A DNA stretch of 51,377 nt. Origin: an uncultured Burkholderiaceae bacterium (GTDB taxonomy: Bacteria > Pseudomonadota > Gammaproteobacteria > Burkholderiales > Burkholderiaceae). The position numbers were made by a program, and so were the translations under genes. Location: positions 1-51,377 of the forward strand of contig CALMCL010000016.1 in assembly GCA_937862905.1 (NCBI GenBank), given 5' to 3'. Below are positions 28,354 to 38,101 of this stretch, piece by piece; within the stretch, counting starts at the first letter, position 1; the number at the start of each line of letters is the position of its first letter. The notes beneath the pieces were generated by a model. That model saw only the letters and a list, made by a program, of their open reading frames with translations, had not been told where the DNA came from and did not search any database.

Positions 28354-29495
28354 ACGCCACTCACACCATCAAGGTGCTGCACGTTTATAAAACCTACTAC
28401 CCCGACACCGTCGGCGGTGTTGAGGCCGTGATTGAGCAGATTTGTACCGCAAGCCAACCGTTGGGGATTCAAAGTCAAGTGCTGACCTTGAGCCAAGAAG
28501 CTCACCCCATTGAGCACAATGCGGTCACCGTACACCGCGCCCACCTTGACCTTGAGCTCGCATCGACCGGTTTTTCATGGCAATTCATTTTTATGCTGAA
28601 ACGACTTGCCAAAGAGGTGGACGTCGTTCACTATCATTTCCCATGGCCATTCATGGACATGGCTCATTTTTTAGCGCGGGTGAAGAAACCAACGGTTCTG
28701 ACCTATCACTCAGACATTGTGAAACAAAAAAATCTGTTGAAGGTTTATAGGCCATTGATGAACCAATTTCTCAAATCGGTCGATTGCATTGTGGCCACAT
28801 CGCCCAATTATTTAGAAACCAGCGAAGTCCTACAACGCTTCAAACACAAAACCCGCACCATCCCCATTGGTTTAGACAGGAACAGCTACCCCCAACCTTC
28901 AAATGAACGTTTAATAGAGTGGCGATCAAAACTGCCGACACAATTTTTTCTATTTGTTGGCGTATTGCGTTATTACAAAGGCCTGCATACCTTATTGGAA
29001 GCCCTCGCCTCTTGCGATTACCCCACCGTCATCGCAGGTACGGGGCCTGAAGCACATCAATTGCAACTGCAAGCCAAACAATTGGGTCTCAAAAACATCA
29101 TCTTTTTAGGCAAAGTATCTGAGCTTGATAAGTTTGCTTTACTTCAACAGTGCTTTGCCTTTGTGTTCCCCTCTCATCTCCGCTCAGAAGCTTTTGGAAT
29201 CTCCCTCCTAGAAGCAGCCATGTATGGAAAACCATTGATTTCTTGTGAAATTGGTACAGGAACCACTTACATCAACATCAATCAAGAAACAGGCATCACC
29301 CTGCCCCCAGAGTCTCCAATCGCACTGCAGCAAGCCATGCAACGCTTGTGGGACCACCCAAATATCGCTCGTGAGATGGGTGTCGCAGCACAAGCACGGT
29401 ATAATGAATTGTTCACTTCACAAAAAACAACTGAGCAATATGTTGAGCTGTACCGCATGTTAACGAACGAAAAGGCATCCAATGAACAAGATTAA
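28350..29495 (+). CDS. GT4-family glycosyltransferase, WbpZ-like
   Basis: A 381-residue GT-B enzyme starting at a TTG that overlaps the stop of the previous gene. VLHVYKTYYPDTVGGVEAVIEQ near residue 9 and RSEAFGISLLEAAMYGKPLISCEIGTGTTYIN near 276-307 resemble WbpZ-type enzymes; WbpZ adds the first D-rhamnose to the lipid-linked primer. The glycine-rich TGTTYIN loop after the E-x7-E motif is a feature of that group. Exact linkage is unknown. It overlaps galU by 14 bp. Confidence 0.87.
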   Translation: MNATHTIKVLHVYKTYYPDTVGGVEAVIEQICTASQPLGIQSQVLTLSQEAHPIEHNAVTVHRAHLDLELASTGFSWQFIFMLKRLAKEVDVVHYHFPWPFMDMAHFLARVKKPTVLTYHSDIVKQKNLLKVYRPLMNQFLKSVDCIVATSPNYLETSEVLQRFKHKTRTIPIGLDRNSYPQPSNERLIEWRSKLPTQFFLFVGVLRYYKGLHTLLEALASCDYPTVIAGTGPEAHQLQLQAKQLGLKNIIFLGKVSELDKFALLQQCFAFVFPSHLRSEAFGISLLEAAMYGKPLISCEIGTGTTYININQETGITLPPESPIALQQAMQRLWDHPNIAREMGVAAQARYNELFTSQKTTEQYVELYRMLTNEKASNEQD

Positions 29496-30318
29496 AAAAG
29501 CTGTATTCCCTGTTGCAGGCTTGGGCACACGTTTCTTGCCCGCCACCAAAGCCATTCCAAAAGAAATGCTGACGGTTGTTGATCGCCCCATCATCGACTA
29601 TGCGGTGCGTGAAGCGGTTGAAGCAGGATGCGAAACTTTGATCTTTGTGACGGGCCGGACAAAAAATGCCATTGCCGATTACTTTGACAAAAATCCAGAA
29701 CTTGAAAATGAGCTTGAAGCCAAGCAAAAACTAGAAGCACTTGAGATCGTGCGCAACATCATTCCTTCTCATGTGAAATGTGTCTATGTTCGACAATCAG
29801 AGCCATTGGGATTAGGGCATGCCGTGCACTGCGCATCACCGTTGATCACACCTGACGAGTACTTTGCAGTGCTGTTACCCGATGACTTGATCGCTGGGCA
29901 TCCTGATGGTGCATTGAAACAGCTTTTCCAAGCACACGATCGTGAGCGATGCAGTGTGTTGGCATTGGAGCAAGTGGCTTGGAGCGAAGTTGAAAAATAC
30001 GGCGTCATTAAACCCTCCAACGATGAAACCACACCCATTTTGATTGACAGCATCGTCGAAAAACCCCAACGCGATGTGGCACCAAGCAACTGGTCGGTTG
30101 TTGGTCGTTATGTATTGAGTGGCAGAATCATGGGCTTGCTTGAGCAGGTTCAACGCGGTGCGGGCGGTGAAATCCAATTGACCGATGGCATCGCATCATT
30201 GCTCGAAACTGAAAAAATGATTGGCTTACCCTTGTCAGGTAAGCGTTTTGATTGCGGCAACAAGGTTGGATTCTTAGAGGCCAACTTGCATTTTGGCTTA
30301 CGTTACTTGAACAAATAA
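29482..30318 (+). CDS. galU: UTP-glucose-1-phosphate uridylyltransferase
   Basis: A 278-residue enzyme that makes UDP-glucose. FPVAGLGTRFLPATKAIPKEML is at residues 9-30 and the active-site VEKP near 192. It is the last gene of the polysaccharide operon and ends at a strong terminator. UDP-glucose would serve LPS core or other glycans more than the rhamnan itself. Confidence 0.96.
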   Translation: MNKIKKAVFPVAGLGTRFLPATKAIPKEMLTVVDRPIIDYAVREAVEAGCETLIFVTGRTKNAIADYFDKNPELENELEAKQKLEALEIVRNIIPSHVKCVYVRQSEPLGLGHAVHCASPLITPDEYFAVLLPDDLIAGHPDGALKQLFQAHDRERCSVLALEQVAWSEVEKYGVIKPSNDETTPILIDSIVEKPQRDVAPSNWSVVGRYVLSGRIMGLLEQVQRGAGGEIQLTDGIASLLETEKMIGLPLSGKRFDCGNKVGFLEANLHFGLRYLNK

Positions 30319-30337
30319 CACAAAAGCCAGATGACAC

Positions 30338-30366
30338 AAAAGCGAGCAGTAGATGCTCGCTTTTTT
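30338..30366 (+). terminator. Rho-independent terminator of the polysaccharide operon
   Basis: AGCGAGC-AGTAGAT-GCTCGCT followed by six T, 20 bp past galU. A-runs on the other side allow use from the minus strand too. Confidence 0.92.
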
Positions 30367-30395
30367 ATTGAAAACATGAAACTTAAAACACTGCA

Positions 30396-31190
30396 TTAAG
30401 CCAGATCAAAATGTTTCACATAACGAGAAGACACGCTGGACAAACGCAAAATGGTCAAATAATCGGCAGTCTGAAAGTCAGGATCATAACTGGGCTCACC
30501 ACAGAATTTCGCCCCCAACCGCAAATAGCCTTTAACCAAAGGAGGTAAGGCTTTTTTAACATCGGCATGAACGACAGGCTGCATGGCATCAACAAGCGGG
30601 TTGCGGGGGGTAACGACATAATCGTCGCTCATGGCACCAGCATCGATTAACAGCTGTTGTATGTCGGCAATGGCTGGGGTATTTGAAGAAACGGGGACAC
30701 TGGTGCAACCCAAGATCAGCTCAAACTTATTTTTTGCCGCAAATTGTAAAAGTGCCTTCCACAAAGTCATCAACACAGTGCCATTGCGATAGTCTTTGTG
30801 CACACAAGCACGTCCAACTTCCAACAGCTGATCTCGGTCACGCAACAAATCACTGATGTCAAACTCTTGATCCGCATACAAACCAATTTGAGCGGCACTG
30901 GCGGGTGTCAATGCACGGTATGTGCCCACAACTTTACCCGTTTTATTGTCTCGCACGTAGACATGTTCAACATAAGGGTCAAACTTGTCTTCATCCAAGC
31001 CATTTTGACCCGATAATTGCACACCCAGCTCATCTGAGAACACTTGGTAACGCAAACGTTGTACTTCTTCAACCTCAGCCTGAGTGGTGGCCCAACTGAC
31101 CGTGACAGACTCGGCCAAACCATGACGTCCAGTCACAGCGGGGCTGTCATCCACATGAGATTGTATAGTTTTCACCAGAGGACTCAACAT
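30396..31190 (-). CDS. OlsB-like N-acyltransferase (GNAT fold, ornithine-lipid type)
   Basis: A 264-residue acyltransferase of the family that includes OlsB, which joins a 3-hydroxyacyl chain from ACP to ornithine. LRYQVFSDELG lies near residue 47, the conserved EVGRACVHKDYRNGTVLMTLWKAL near 125-148, and LILGCTSV near 158. No membrane segment is seen. The ATG at 31190 has a TAAGGAG ribosome site; a GTG at 31211 is possible but has none. No olsA partner lies beside it, so ornithine-lipid synthesis would need a gene elsewhere. Alternatives are other hydroxyacyl-transfer reactions of this family. Confidence 0.68.
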   Translation of the reverse strand: MLSPLVKTIQSHVDDSPAVTGRHGLAESVTVSWATTQAEVEEVQRLRYQVFSDELGVQLSGQNGLDEDKFDPYVEHVYVRDNKTGKVVGTYRALTPASAAQIGLYADQEFDISDLLRDRDQLLEVGRACVHKDYRNGTVLMTLWKALLQFAAKNKFELILGCTSVPVSSNTPAIADIQQLLIDAGAMSDDYVVTPRNPLVDAMQPVVHADVKKALPPLVKGYLRLGAKFCGEPSYDPDFQTADYLTILRLSSVSSRYVKHFDLA

Positions 31191-31376
31191 CCACTCCTTA
31201 AGCACGGTCACGGCGTGAGTGAATCACATCGACCGTGTAAAAAATCAAGCGACCATTTTACCAGCAAGCGCGGGTTGGTCATAGGGTTTTGTCGAACAGG
31301 TGTTCATTTTAAATGGGTAATCACCTTAAAAATTCGCATAATGTTGCATTTGTTACTTTTATATGAGACATCCAAC

Positions 31377-32219
31377 TTATTTTTTCATACCCAACTCTTG
31401 AAGACGTTCAGCCAAATATGACTTGGCCGTATAACGTTCGGATAAAACCACATCTTCTTTTGGGTGCAAAAACAATGGCAAAGACACTCGACTGACATTG
31501 AATTGGGGTTCCGTTGGATTCACCACCCGATGGATGGTGCTGGGATAATAACCCCGCGACGCCTCCTGCAACATGTCGCCCGTGTTAATGATCAACATGC
31601 CAAAATCACAAGGCACCTCCATCCAAGTCCCATCCTTGGCCAACACTTGTAAACCGGGTGCATTGGCCGCAGGCAACACAGTGAGTAAATTGATGTCACC
31701 ATGCGCTGCCGCACGGACAGAACCTTCAGGCTCATCCCCAGTCAAAGGTGGATAATGCAAAACCCGTAACAAAGTTTGCTGCGAACCTTCAATCATGCTT
31801 GATAGTGGTTGGCTATAAAACTGGCTGATGTCAGGTGGCGTGTACTGCTGCACCCATGACAGTAATTCTGCGGCCAAAGCACTGGCTTGAGCATAATAAT
31901 CCATGGCTTCTGCACGCAAATGCTCTGGCACACGCCCCCACGGATAAACATGGTAAAACTCTTTAAAATCCTTGACTGTCTCGCCTTTGGCGGTTTCAGA
32001 TACAGCGGTTGAAAAATAACCATCAAACCGCTCAGAACTGAAAGCCAACCCTTCTTTATCGCCGTTTTGAAAAAAATCCAGCCAGCGTTCAAAAATGCTG
32101 CGTACCAATGATTCAGGAATGGGGTGATTGATCAACACACCAAATCCAGTTTCGTGCAGTGATGCCGCAAAATCTGCGGCAGCAGTTGGGCTGCAGTAGT
32201 CCACCACTGAAATTGCCAT
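31377..32219 (-). CDS. 2-oxoglutarate/Fe(II) oxygenase, isopenicillin N synthase family
   Basis: A 280-residue non-haem iron oxygenase. The iron ligands are visible as AAHGDINLLTV (His-x-Asp, near residue 171) and STIHRVVNP (distal His near 229), with the co-substrate SRVSLPLFLHP (Arg-x-Ser, near 241). The DIOX N-terminal domain GFGVLINHPIP is also present. It lies 32 bp downstream of the nucleoside hydrolase in the same direction, so the substrate may be a nucleobase or a nucleoside-derived compound; this is inference from context only. Confidence 0.85.
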   Translation of the reverse strand: MAISVVDYCSPTAAADFAASLHETGFGVLINHPIPESLVRSIFERWLDFFQNGDKEGLAFSSERFDGYFSTAVSETAKGETVKDFKEFYHVYPWGRVPEHLRAEAMDYYAQASALAAELLSWVQQYTPPDISQFYSQPLSSMIEGSQQTLLRVLHYPPLTGDEPEGSVRAAAHGDINLLTVLPAANAPGLQVLAKDGTWMEVPCDFGMLIINTGDMLQEASRGYYPSTIHRVVNPTEPQFNVSRVSLPLFLHPKEDVVLSERYTAKSYLAERLQELGMKK

Positions 32220-32251
32220 GTCAACCTCCTACAAATGACGTTTGCACCCAG

Positions 32252-33214
32252 TCACAGGGGCGTGCTGAGGATGTTTTCGATCAAAGTCAACACGCCGGCT
32301 TTGTCGACACCGAGACACACATGCACATTGTCACGTTTTGACCAATAGTCTTCAGCATACACTTGGCCTTTGGGTGCGAAAAAAGTCTTGCCAGCACCTG
32401 CACCGCTTTGTACCACTTCAATCTGGCCTTGCTCTGTGGTGAACAGCTCTGGGTTGGTCACATACATCACGGTCGCTGGATCATGCACAGAGAAACCATC
32501 AAACCCAGCCACATTACGGTAAAAGTTTGCATAAAATTCGCAGATTTTTTTCAAAAACCCACCCACCACAGGCGATTTTTCAGCGATACGCGCCATCGGC
32601 TCATCGGGCATAATGGTTTTCCACGTCACATCCAAGCCCACCATGACGACTTTCCATGGTGCTTCAAAAACAAGTTGTGCCGCATGGGGGTCATTCCAAA
32701 TGTTCGCCTCAGCACCCGGCGAGACATTGCCTTTTTCATGTGCTGCACCGCCCATGATGACCACTTCTTTTACTTTATTTGCAATGGATGGGTCTTTTTT
32801 CAAGGCCAAAGCGATGTTGGTTAAAGGTCCTATCGGCACGAGCACCACTTCATTCGGATGTTCATGAATGGTTTTGATGATGAAATCCGCCGCACTCAAC
32901 GCATGTGGTTTGAAATCACTTGGGTAGTTCACCTCGATGTCACCAAAGCCATTTTTCCCATGCACAAAATCAGGGAAGCCATGTGGCGCTTGCACTGAGG
33001 GCACAGCTTCACCTTTTGCCACGGGGACATGTTTGATGTTCAACAAATCCACCAAGTAGCCTGCGTTCACAGTTGATTGCTCAACAGATACATTGCCAAA
33101 CACCGTGGTCAGACCAAGCAATTCCAAATCAGGGTGCAACGCAGCAAAAGCAATCGCCAATGCGTCATCGACGCCTGGATCCGTGTCGATGATGATTTTG
33201 GTTTTTTGATTCAT
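32252..33214 (-). CDS. Nucleoside hydrolase (inosine/uridine-preferring type)
   Basis: A 320-residue hydrolase that splits ribonucleosides into ribose and base. The calcium-binding IIIDTDPGVDDALAIAFA motif is at residues 7-24, the LTTVFGNVSVEQ segment near 42, PIGPLTNIALAL near 120, and HDPATVMYV with the catalytic His near 246. The start at 33214 has AAGGA five bases before it; the longer in-frame reading upstream is not needed. Together with the upstream ABC importer and sugar kinase it forms a nucleoside uptake and breakdown pathway. It may have its own promoter in the 199-bp gap upstream. Confidence 0.93.
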   Translation of the reverse strand: MNQKTKIIIDTDPGVDDALAIAFAALHPDLELLGLTTVFGNVSVEQSTVNAGYLVDLLNIKHVPVAKGEAVPSVQAPHGFPDFVHGKNGFGDIEVNYPSDFKPHALSAADFIIKTIHEHPNEVVLVPIGPLTNIALALKKDPSIANKVKEVVIMGGAAHEKGNVSPGAEANIWNDPHAAQLVFEAPWKVVMVGLDVTWKTIMPDEPMARIAEKSPVVGGFLKKICEFYANFYRNVAGFDGFSVHDPATVMYVTNPELFTTEQGQIEVVQSGAGAGKTFFAPKGQVYAEDYWSKRDNVHVCLGVDKAGVLTLIENILSTPL

Positions 33215-33413
33215 AACAATCCTTAAATAATACTTCAATATTTTTAAAGGAACACAAAACAAGTTTGCCTTCCAAAAAAGAGCCACTAACCACAAACAAT
33301 GCCTAAAAACAGCTGATTCAGAACCATTTGAAGCGACTTCTGTCAGAGCCTTCTTCACAAAAGCACCAACATCCAATCACAACAAAGCAAGTTTTGACGG
33401 TGTCCGCATGACC

Positions 33414-34280
33414 CTAAATCACTTCCGATGCCACAGGGATGGCCGATACAGCACCCAACCGCGTCACCGTAATCGCAGCCGCTTTTGTCGCACGAATCAA
33501 AGCCTGCTCAACCGTCATCCCCGCCGCCATGCTTGCCAAATAATAACCAATGAATGTGTCACCAGCTGCAGTGGTATCAACCACCTCAACCTTTTGCGCA
33601 GCCACGGTAAAAGTCCCGACCTCACCTGCATAGCGCACACCCTCCCCCCCCAGAGTGAGCACCACATTGTCACATTTGGTGCATAAAACATCCAACGCAC
33701 GTTCAATGTTCTCCTCCCCCGACAATTGCATTGCTTCAACCTCGTTGACCACCAAGGTGTGCACATGCGCCAAAGGCAAGGCCGCTAAACCCGCATGACA
33801 CGGGGCTGGATTGAACATGATTTTTTTACCATGGGCATGTGCAGCGCGCATGATGGTGTCAATGGCATTGGTCTCATTTTGCAACAATACCCACTCCACC
33901 TCAGCATCACCCAACAGTGCATTGATCTCCATTTCGCTCATGCAATGGTTTGCCCCTGCATGTAAAAGAATGCAGTTCTCTCCCTCGCGGTTGACTTGAA
34001 TGATGGCATGACCCGTCGCCTCGTTCACGCCCACAATCGCGCCCATGTTCAAACCCAATGCAGTCAACTCTTGTAACAGCCACACATCATCCACGCCCAC
34101 ATGACCCACATGCATGACATTGGCACCTGCGCGCTGCATTGCAACGGTTTGGTTCAAACCTTTGCCACCCAAGCCTTTGCTGTACGCCAAGCTGGATAAA
34201 GTTTCACCTGGCTGCACAAAATGATCCACTTGATAAACATGGTCAATGTTAATTGAGCCAAAATTCAAAATAGTATGCAT
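33414..34280 (-). CDS. PfkB-family sugar kinase, ribokinase-like
   Basis: A 288-residue kinase. ILNFGSINIDHVYQVDHFV is at the N-terminus, GGKGLNQTVAMQRAGANV (substrate site) near 40-57 and the catalytic DTTAAGDTFIGYYLAS near 235. Beside a nucleoside hydrolase the likely substrate is ribose, giving ribose 5-phosphate. The start overlaps the permease stop by one base (TAATG), so it is co-translated with the transporter genes. A run of eight G is used in frame for Gly-Gly (minus strand, 33644-33651). Confidence 0.9.
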   Translation of the reverse strand: MHTILNFGSINIDHVYQVDHFVQPGETLSSLAYSKGLGGKGLNQTVAMQRAGANVMHVGHVGVDDVWLLQELTALGLNMGAIVGVNEATGHAIIQVNREGENCILLHAGANHCMSEMEINALLGDAEVEWVLLQNETNAIDTIMRAAHAHGKKIMFNPAPCHAGLAALPLAHVHTLVVNEVEAMQLSGEENIERALDVLCTKCDNVVLTLGGEGVRYAGEVGTFTVAAQKVEVVDTTAAGDTFIGYYLASMAAGMTVEQALIRATKAAAITVTRLGAVSAIPVASEVI

Positions 34281-35254
34281 TAACGTTCTTTCACATAAGG
34301 ACGACCAACCGCTTTGGGCGCAACCGCTTGACCAACAAAACTTGCCAGCAACACAATGGTCAGCACATACGGCATGGCACTGAACACCTGCGATGGAATT
34401 TCCTTCAAGCCAAACATGGGCACACCCTGTAAACGATCCGACAAAGCCCCCAACAAACCAAACAACAAACACGCCCAAAATGCTGGCCAAGGCTTCCACT
34501 TACCAAAAATCACCGCCGCCAACGCCATGAAACCCATGCCCGCGCTCATGTCACGCACGAAACCTCCATTTTGCGCCATTGAAAGCGCCACGCCCGTCAG
34601 GCCACACATGATGCCCGTATACACCAAAGCCAAATAGCGCAAGCGCACCACCGACAACCCTGCGGTGTCAACGGCATTTGGCTCCTCGCCAACCGCACGA
34701 ATGCGCAAACCCAAGCGAGTTCGATACAGCAAGAAGGCCGTCAAAAATACCGATGCGACCGCAATGTACGTGAAAACATTATGTCCTGAAATCACTTTTT
34801 CATAAAAAGGCCCGATCACAGGCGCATTGTGTAAAGCCTCCACCCCAGGAAAAACAATGGGCTTAAAGCGCAACTCATCAGGCAACAAGGGTGTTTGCCC
34901 GCCTTTTTGAAACCACGCCTGTCCCAACACCAAAGTCAGCCCTGAAGCCAACACATTGATCGCCAAACCAGACACCACATGATCACCTTTTTGACTGATG
35001 GTGGCAAAGCCATGCAGCATTGAAAACACAACTGAAGTTAACACCGCAGCCAACACAGCCAACGGCACAGAACCCGACAAGCTGGCAACCGCCGCCCCAG
35101 CAAAAGCAGACATGAGCAATTTGCCTTCCAAGCCAATGTCCACGGTGCCTGAGCGCTCCGCAATCAGGCCCCCCATGGCAACCAAAATCATGGGCACGGC
35201 TTGACGCAGACCACTGCCCATCACATTGGCCATGGTGACGATTAAATCATTCAT
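34280..35254 (-). CDS. Nucleoside ABC transporter permease 2 (NupQ-like)
   Basis: A 324-residue inner-membrane permease of the branched-chain/ribose-type family (BPD_transp_2), with about eight to ten helices and the GLRIRAVGEEPNAVDTAGLSV coupling loop near 183-203. It pairs with the permease encoded upstream, with which it overlaps by 4 bp. The arrangement lipoprotein-ATPase-permease-permease matches guanosine/purine nucleoside importers such as B. subtilis NupNOPQ. Confidence 0.92.
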   Translation of the reverse strand: MNDLIVTMANVMGSGLRQAVPMILVAMGGLIAERSGTVDIGLEGKLLMSAFAGAAVASLSGSVPLAVLAAVLTSVVFSMLHGFATISQKGDHVVSGLAINVLASGLTLVLGQAWFQKGGQTPLLPDELRFKPIVFPGVEALHNAPVIGPFYEKVISGHNVFTYIAVASVFLTAFLLYRTRLGLRIRAVGEEPNAVDTAGLSVVRLRYLALVYTGIMCGLTGVALSMAQNGGFVRDMSAGMGFMALAAVIFGKWKPWPAFWACLLFGLLGALSDRLQGVPMFGLKEIPSQVFSAMPYVLTIVLLASFVGQAVAPKAVGRPYVKER

Positions 35255-36372
35255 GCTCCACCCCTTATTTTTTGATACCAGCCCTCAATCGGTTTGCGAA
35301 CCAAACCATCCAACGCCGCCACAAAGAAGATAATCAGCCCTTGAATCACCACATTGAACTCAGGGCTGATCTCAGGCAAATCAAATTGCATCTCCGAGCC
35401 ACCTTGCGCCAATGCACCGAACAACAGTGCAGACAGCACCACGCCAACGGGATGATTCCTGCCCATTAAAGCCACGGCGATGCCCATAAAACCAACCCCA
35501 GACGTAAATGACAAGCTCAATCGACCTTGTGCGCCGTACACCACATTGACCGCCATCAAGCCCGCAAGTGCCCCTGAAAGCACCATGGCAATGATGATGG
35601 TGCGCGACACCGAAATGCCGGCATAACCTGCAGCTTGTGGATTTTGCCCGACCACACGAATTTCATAACCCAAGCGTGAACGCCAAATCAGCCACCACAC
35701 CAACGCGGCCGTGGCCAAAGCCAAGAAGAATGAAAAATTCAACGGCGTATCCGCAAAACCTAAAAAGGGCATCATGTCCGCCAAACGCGGCAGCACCGAG
35801 CTGGCGGCAAAATTATCTGAATCCGTCGAACCTTCACTTTTCGACAACCAAAAACGCATCGCATAATTCATGAACGCAAACACGATGTAATTCAACATGA
35901 TTGTCGTCACCACCACGTGCGCACCACGCTTCGCTTGCAGCACACCAGGAATAAAGCCGTACGCCCCGCCAAAAACCAAAGCCGCGATGATGGCCACAAT
36001 GAACATCAACGGTGCGGGCAACAAATTCCCCAATGCCAAACATGCCAAAGTCACGCCCAAACCCGCAAAGTAGGCCTGCCCCTCACCGCCAATATTGAAC
36101 AGCCCCGCATGAAACGCCACCACCACCGCCAAGCCTGTGAAAATCAATGATGTGGCATTGTACAAAGTCGATGGCAAACCCGTGTCCAAATTAAATGCAC
36201 CGCGAATCAACACGCCCAAGACATCCAATGGGTTTTGACCAATCAACAACACCAGCAACGATGCCAAACCAAAGGCCAAAACCAATTGCACCAACGGAAT
36301 ACAAAACCCCGTCAACCACAGCGGCATGCCCTGAGGTGAATGGGCTTGAACTTGCTTTTGCTCCGCCATCAT
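35251..36372 (-). CDS. Nucleoside ABC transporter permease 1 (NupP-like)
   Basis: A 373-residue inner-membrane permease with a longer N-terminus than its partner, about ten helices, and the GYEIRVVGQNPQAAGYAGISVSR coupling loop near residue 235. It overlaps the ATPase gene upstream and the second permease downstream by 4 bp each, a clear translational operon. Two ATGs stand together at the start. Confidence 0.92.
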   Translation of the reverse strand: MMAEQKQVQAHSPQGMPLWLTGFCIPLVQLVLAFGLASLLVLLIGQNPLDVLGVLIRGAFNLDTGLPSTLYNATSLIFTGLAVVVAFHAGLFNIGGEGQAYFAGLGVTLACLALGNLLPAPLMFIVAIIAALVFGGAYGFIPGVLQAKRGAHVVVTTIMLNYIVFAFMNYAMRFWLSKSEGSTDSDNFAASSVLPRLADMMPFLGFADTPLNFSFFLALATAALVWWLIWRSRLGYEIRVVGQNPQAAGYAGISVSRTIIIAMVLSGALAGLMAVNVVYGAQGRLSLSFTSGVGFMGIAVALMGRNHPVGVVLSALLFGALAQGGSEMQFDLPEISPEFNVVIQGLIIFFVAALDGLVRKPIEGWYQKIRGGA

Positions 36373-37964
36373 TGACCTCCTTTTTTATTGTGATCATCCA
36401 TACTTTCCGTACTCGCCATCATCATGCCAATCGCCCGACAATCAGCCCCATGGCCACTCAATTCACCCGTTAATTGCCCCTGATTCATGACCAGTATGCG
36501 ATCCGACAGGGTCAGCACCTCATCCAATTCGACCGAAACCATCAAAATGGCCGCGCCCGCATCGCGGGCTTTGACCAACTCTTTATAAATCAGCTCAATC
36601 GCACCGATGTCCACGCCGCGCGTCGGTTGCCCAACCAACAGCACCTTGGGTTGACGCATCATTTCACGGGCAATGATGAGTTTTTGTTGATTCCCACCCG
36701 ACATGTTGGCGGAACGGATTTCAGGTAAGTTCGGGCGCACATCAAACGCTTTAATCAAGCGCAATGCGGCGTCGCGTACCTTCTGTACACTGAGAGACAA
36801 GCGGGAGCCAAGCGATGCATCATGGTGATAACCCAAAATAGCCGACTCCGCCATGCTGAAATTTTTGAGCAGACCTTGACCCAAGCGGTCTTCGGGGATG
36901 TGCGCCACGCCGACAGCACGTAATTCTTTTGGTGTTGGCCATGTTTTGCAGTTGTAAGCGGGTTGACCATCCGCGACAAAATCGATCACGCCCACACCAT
37001 CGTGGTCGCCACGCAGTTCACCCGCGAGGATTTTTAACAATTCAGTTTGTCCATTGCCCGAGACACCTGCCAGACCCACGATTTCACCCGCATGCAAATC
37101 GAACGACACATTTTTTAAGCGTTTCAGCCCTTTGGCATCGGTATACGACAAGTGCTTAACCGACAGGTACACTTGGGATTGATCTGGATTGCCTTTGGGT
37201 AAATCTTTGGCCACTGGGCGACCGACCATCAATTCGGCCAGTTCTTCTGCATTGGTTTCGCTTGTTTTTCGATGCGCGACCATTTTGCCGCCACGCATGA
37301 TGGAAATATTGTCCGTCACGTCCATGATTTCACGTAATTTATGCGTGATGATGAGGACCGTCACGCCTTGTGCCCGCAAGTCGCGCAGCACATCGAACAA
37401 TTGATCCGCTTCTTGTGGCGTGAGCACACCCGTGGGCTCATCAAGAATCAAAATTTTTGCTTGGCGGTACAAGGCCTTGAGGATTTCGACCCGCTGCTGC
37501 ACCCCCACCGCCAATTCGCCAACCGGCTCATCCAGCGGCACTTCCAGTCCGAACTGTTTTGAAATGCTTTCCAACCGCTGACGGGTTTTGGCTTTGGAGA
37601 CATTCAGAGACCATGAGTCTTCTGCACCAAGTAAAATATTTTCCAATGCCGTCAACGGCTCAACCAACATGAAGTGCTGATGCACCATGCCCACGCCATG
37701 TGCAATCGCCTGCATAGAGTTGGTCATTTTGACGACGTGACCATCAATCAAAATCTCGCCTGAATCGGCCTCATAAAAACCATATAGGACGGACATGAGT
37801 GTTGACTTGCCCGCGCCATTTTCACCAATGATGCCGTGAATGGTGCCTTTGGGAATGGTTAAATCAATGTCTTGGTTGGCCCACACACTGCCAAAACGTT
37901 TATTGATGTGGCGCAGTTCAACCGCCAAGGGTGCTGATGATGTGCCTTCTTGTGCATTGGACAT
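36369..37964 (-). CDS. Nucleoside ABC transporter ATPase, tandem domains (NupO-like)
   Basis: A 531-residue ATPase with two nucleotide-binding domains. The first has Walker A GENGAGKSTLM near residue 48 and Walker B ILILDEPTGVLTP near 168; the second has GVSGNGQTELLK near 300, signature MSGGNQQKLIIAREM near 420 and VGQPTRGVDIGA near 445. In the second domain Walker A has Gln for Lys and Walker B has Gln for the catalytic Glu neighbour, as is usual for RbsA-like importers. The ATG at 37964 is chosen over an upstream TTG because GGAG lies six bases before it. Confidence 0.93.
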   Translation of the reverse strand: MSNAQEGTSSAPLAVELRHINKRFGSVWANQDIDLTIPKGTIHGIIGENGAGKSTLMSVLYGFYEADSGEILIDGHVVKMTNSMQAIAHGVGMVHQHFMLVEPLTALENILLGAEDSWSLNVSKAKTRQRLESISKQFGLEVPLDEPVGELAVGVQQRVEILKALYRQAKILILDEPTGVLTPQEADQLFDVLRDLRAQGVTVLIITHKLREIMDVTDNISIMRGGKMVAHRKTSETNAEELAELMVGRPVAKDLPKGNPDQSQVYLSVKHLSYTDAKGLKRLKNVSFDLHAGEIVGLAGVSGNGQTELLKILAGELRGDHDGVGVIDFVADGQPAYNCKTWPTPKELRAVGVAHIPEDRLGQGLLKNFSMAESAILGYHHDASLGSRLSLSVQKVRDAALRLIKAFDVRPNLPEIRSANMSGGNQQKLIIAREMMRQPKVLLVGQPTRGVDIGAIELIYKELVKARDAGAAILMVSVELDEVLTLSDRILVMNQGQLTGELSGHGADCRAIGMMMASTESMDDHNKKGGQ

Positions 37965-38101
37965 CGGCATCTCCAATTTTTAAGAGTTTTAATAGGGTAT
38001 TGAGGGCGGCGATGACCGTCTGTTTTGGAGAGTTGATGCCATATAAAGGTTCCCTCCAACGAATACTTAGAGAAGAAGAGAAAAAACCTTTTCTGTCTTT
38101 T

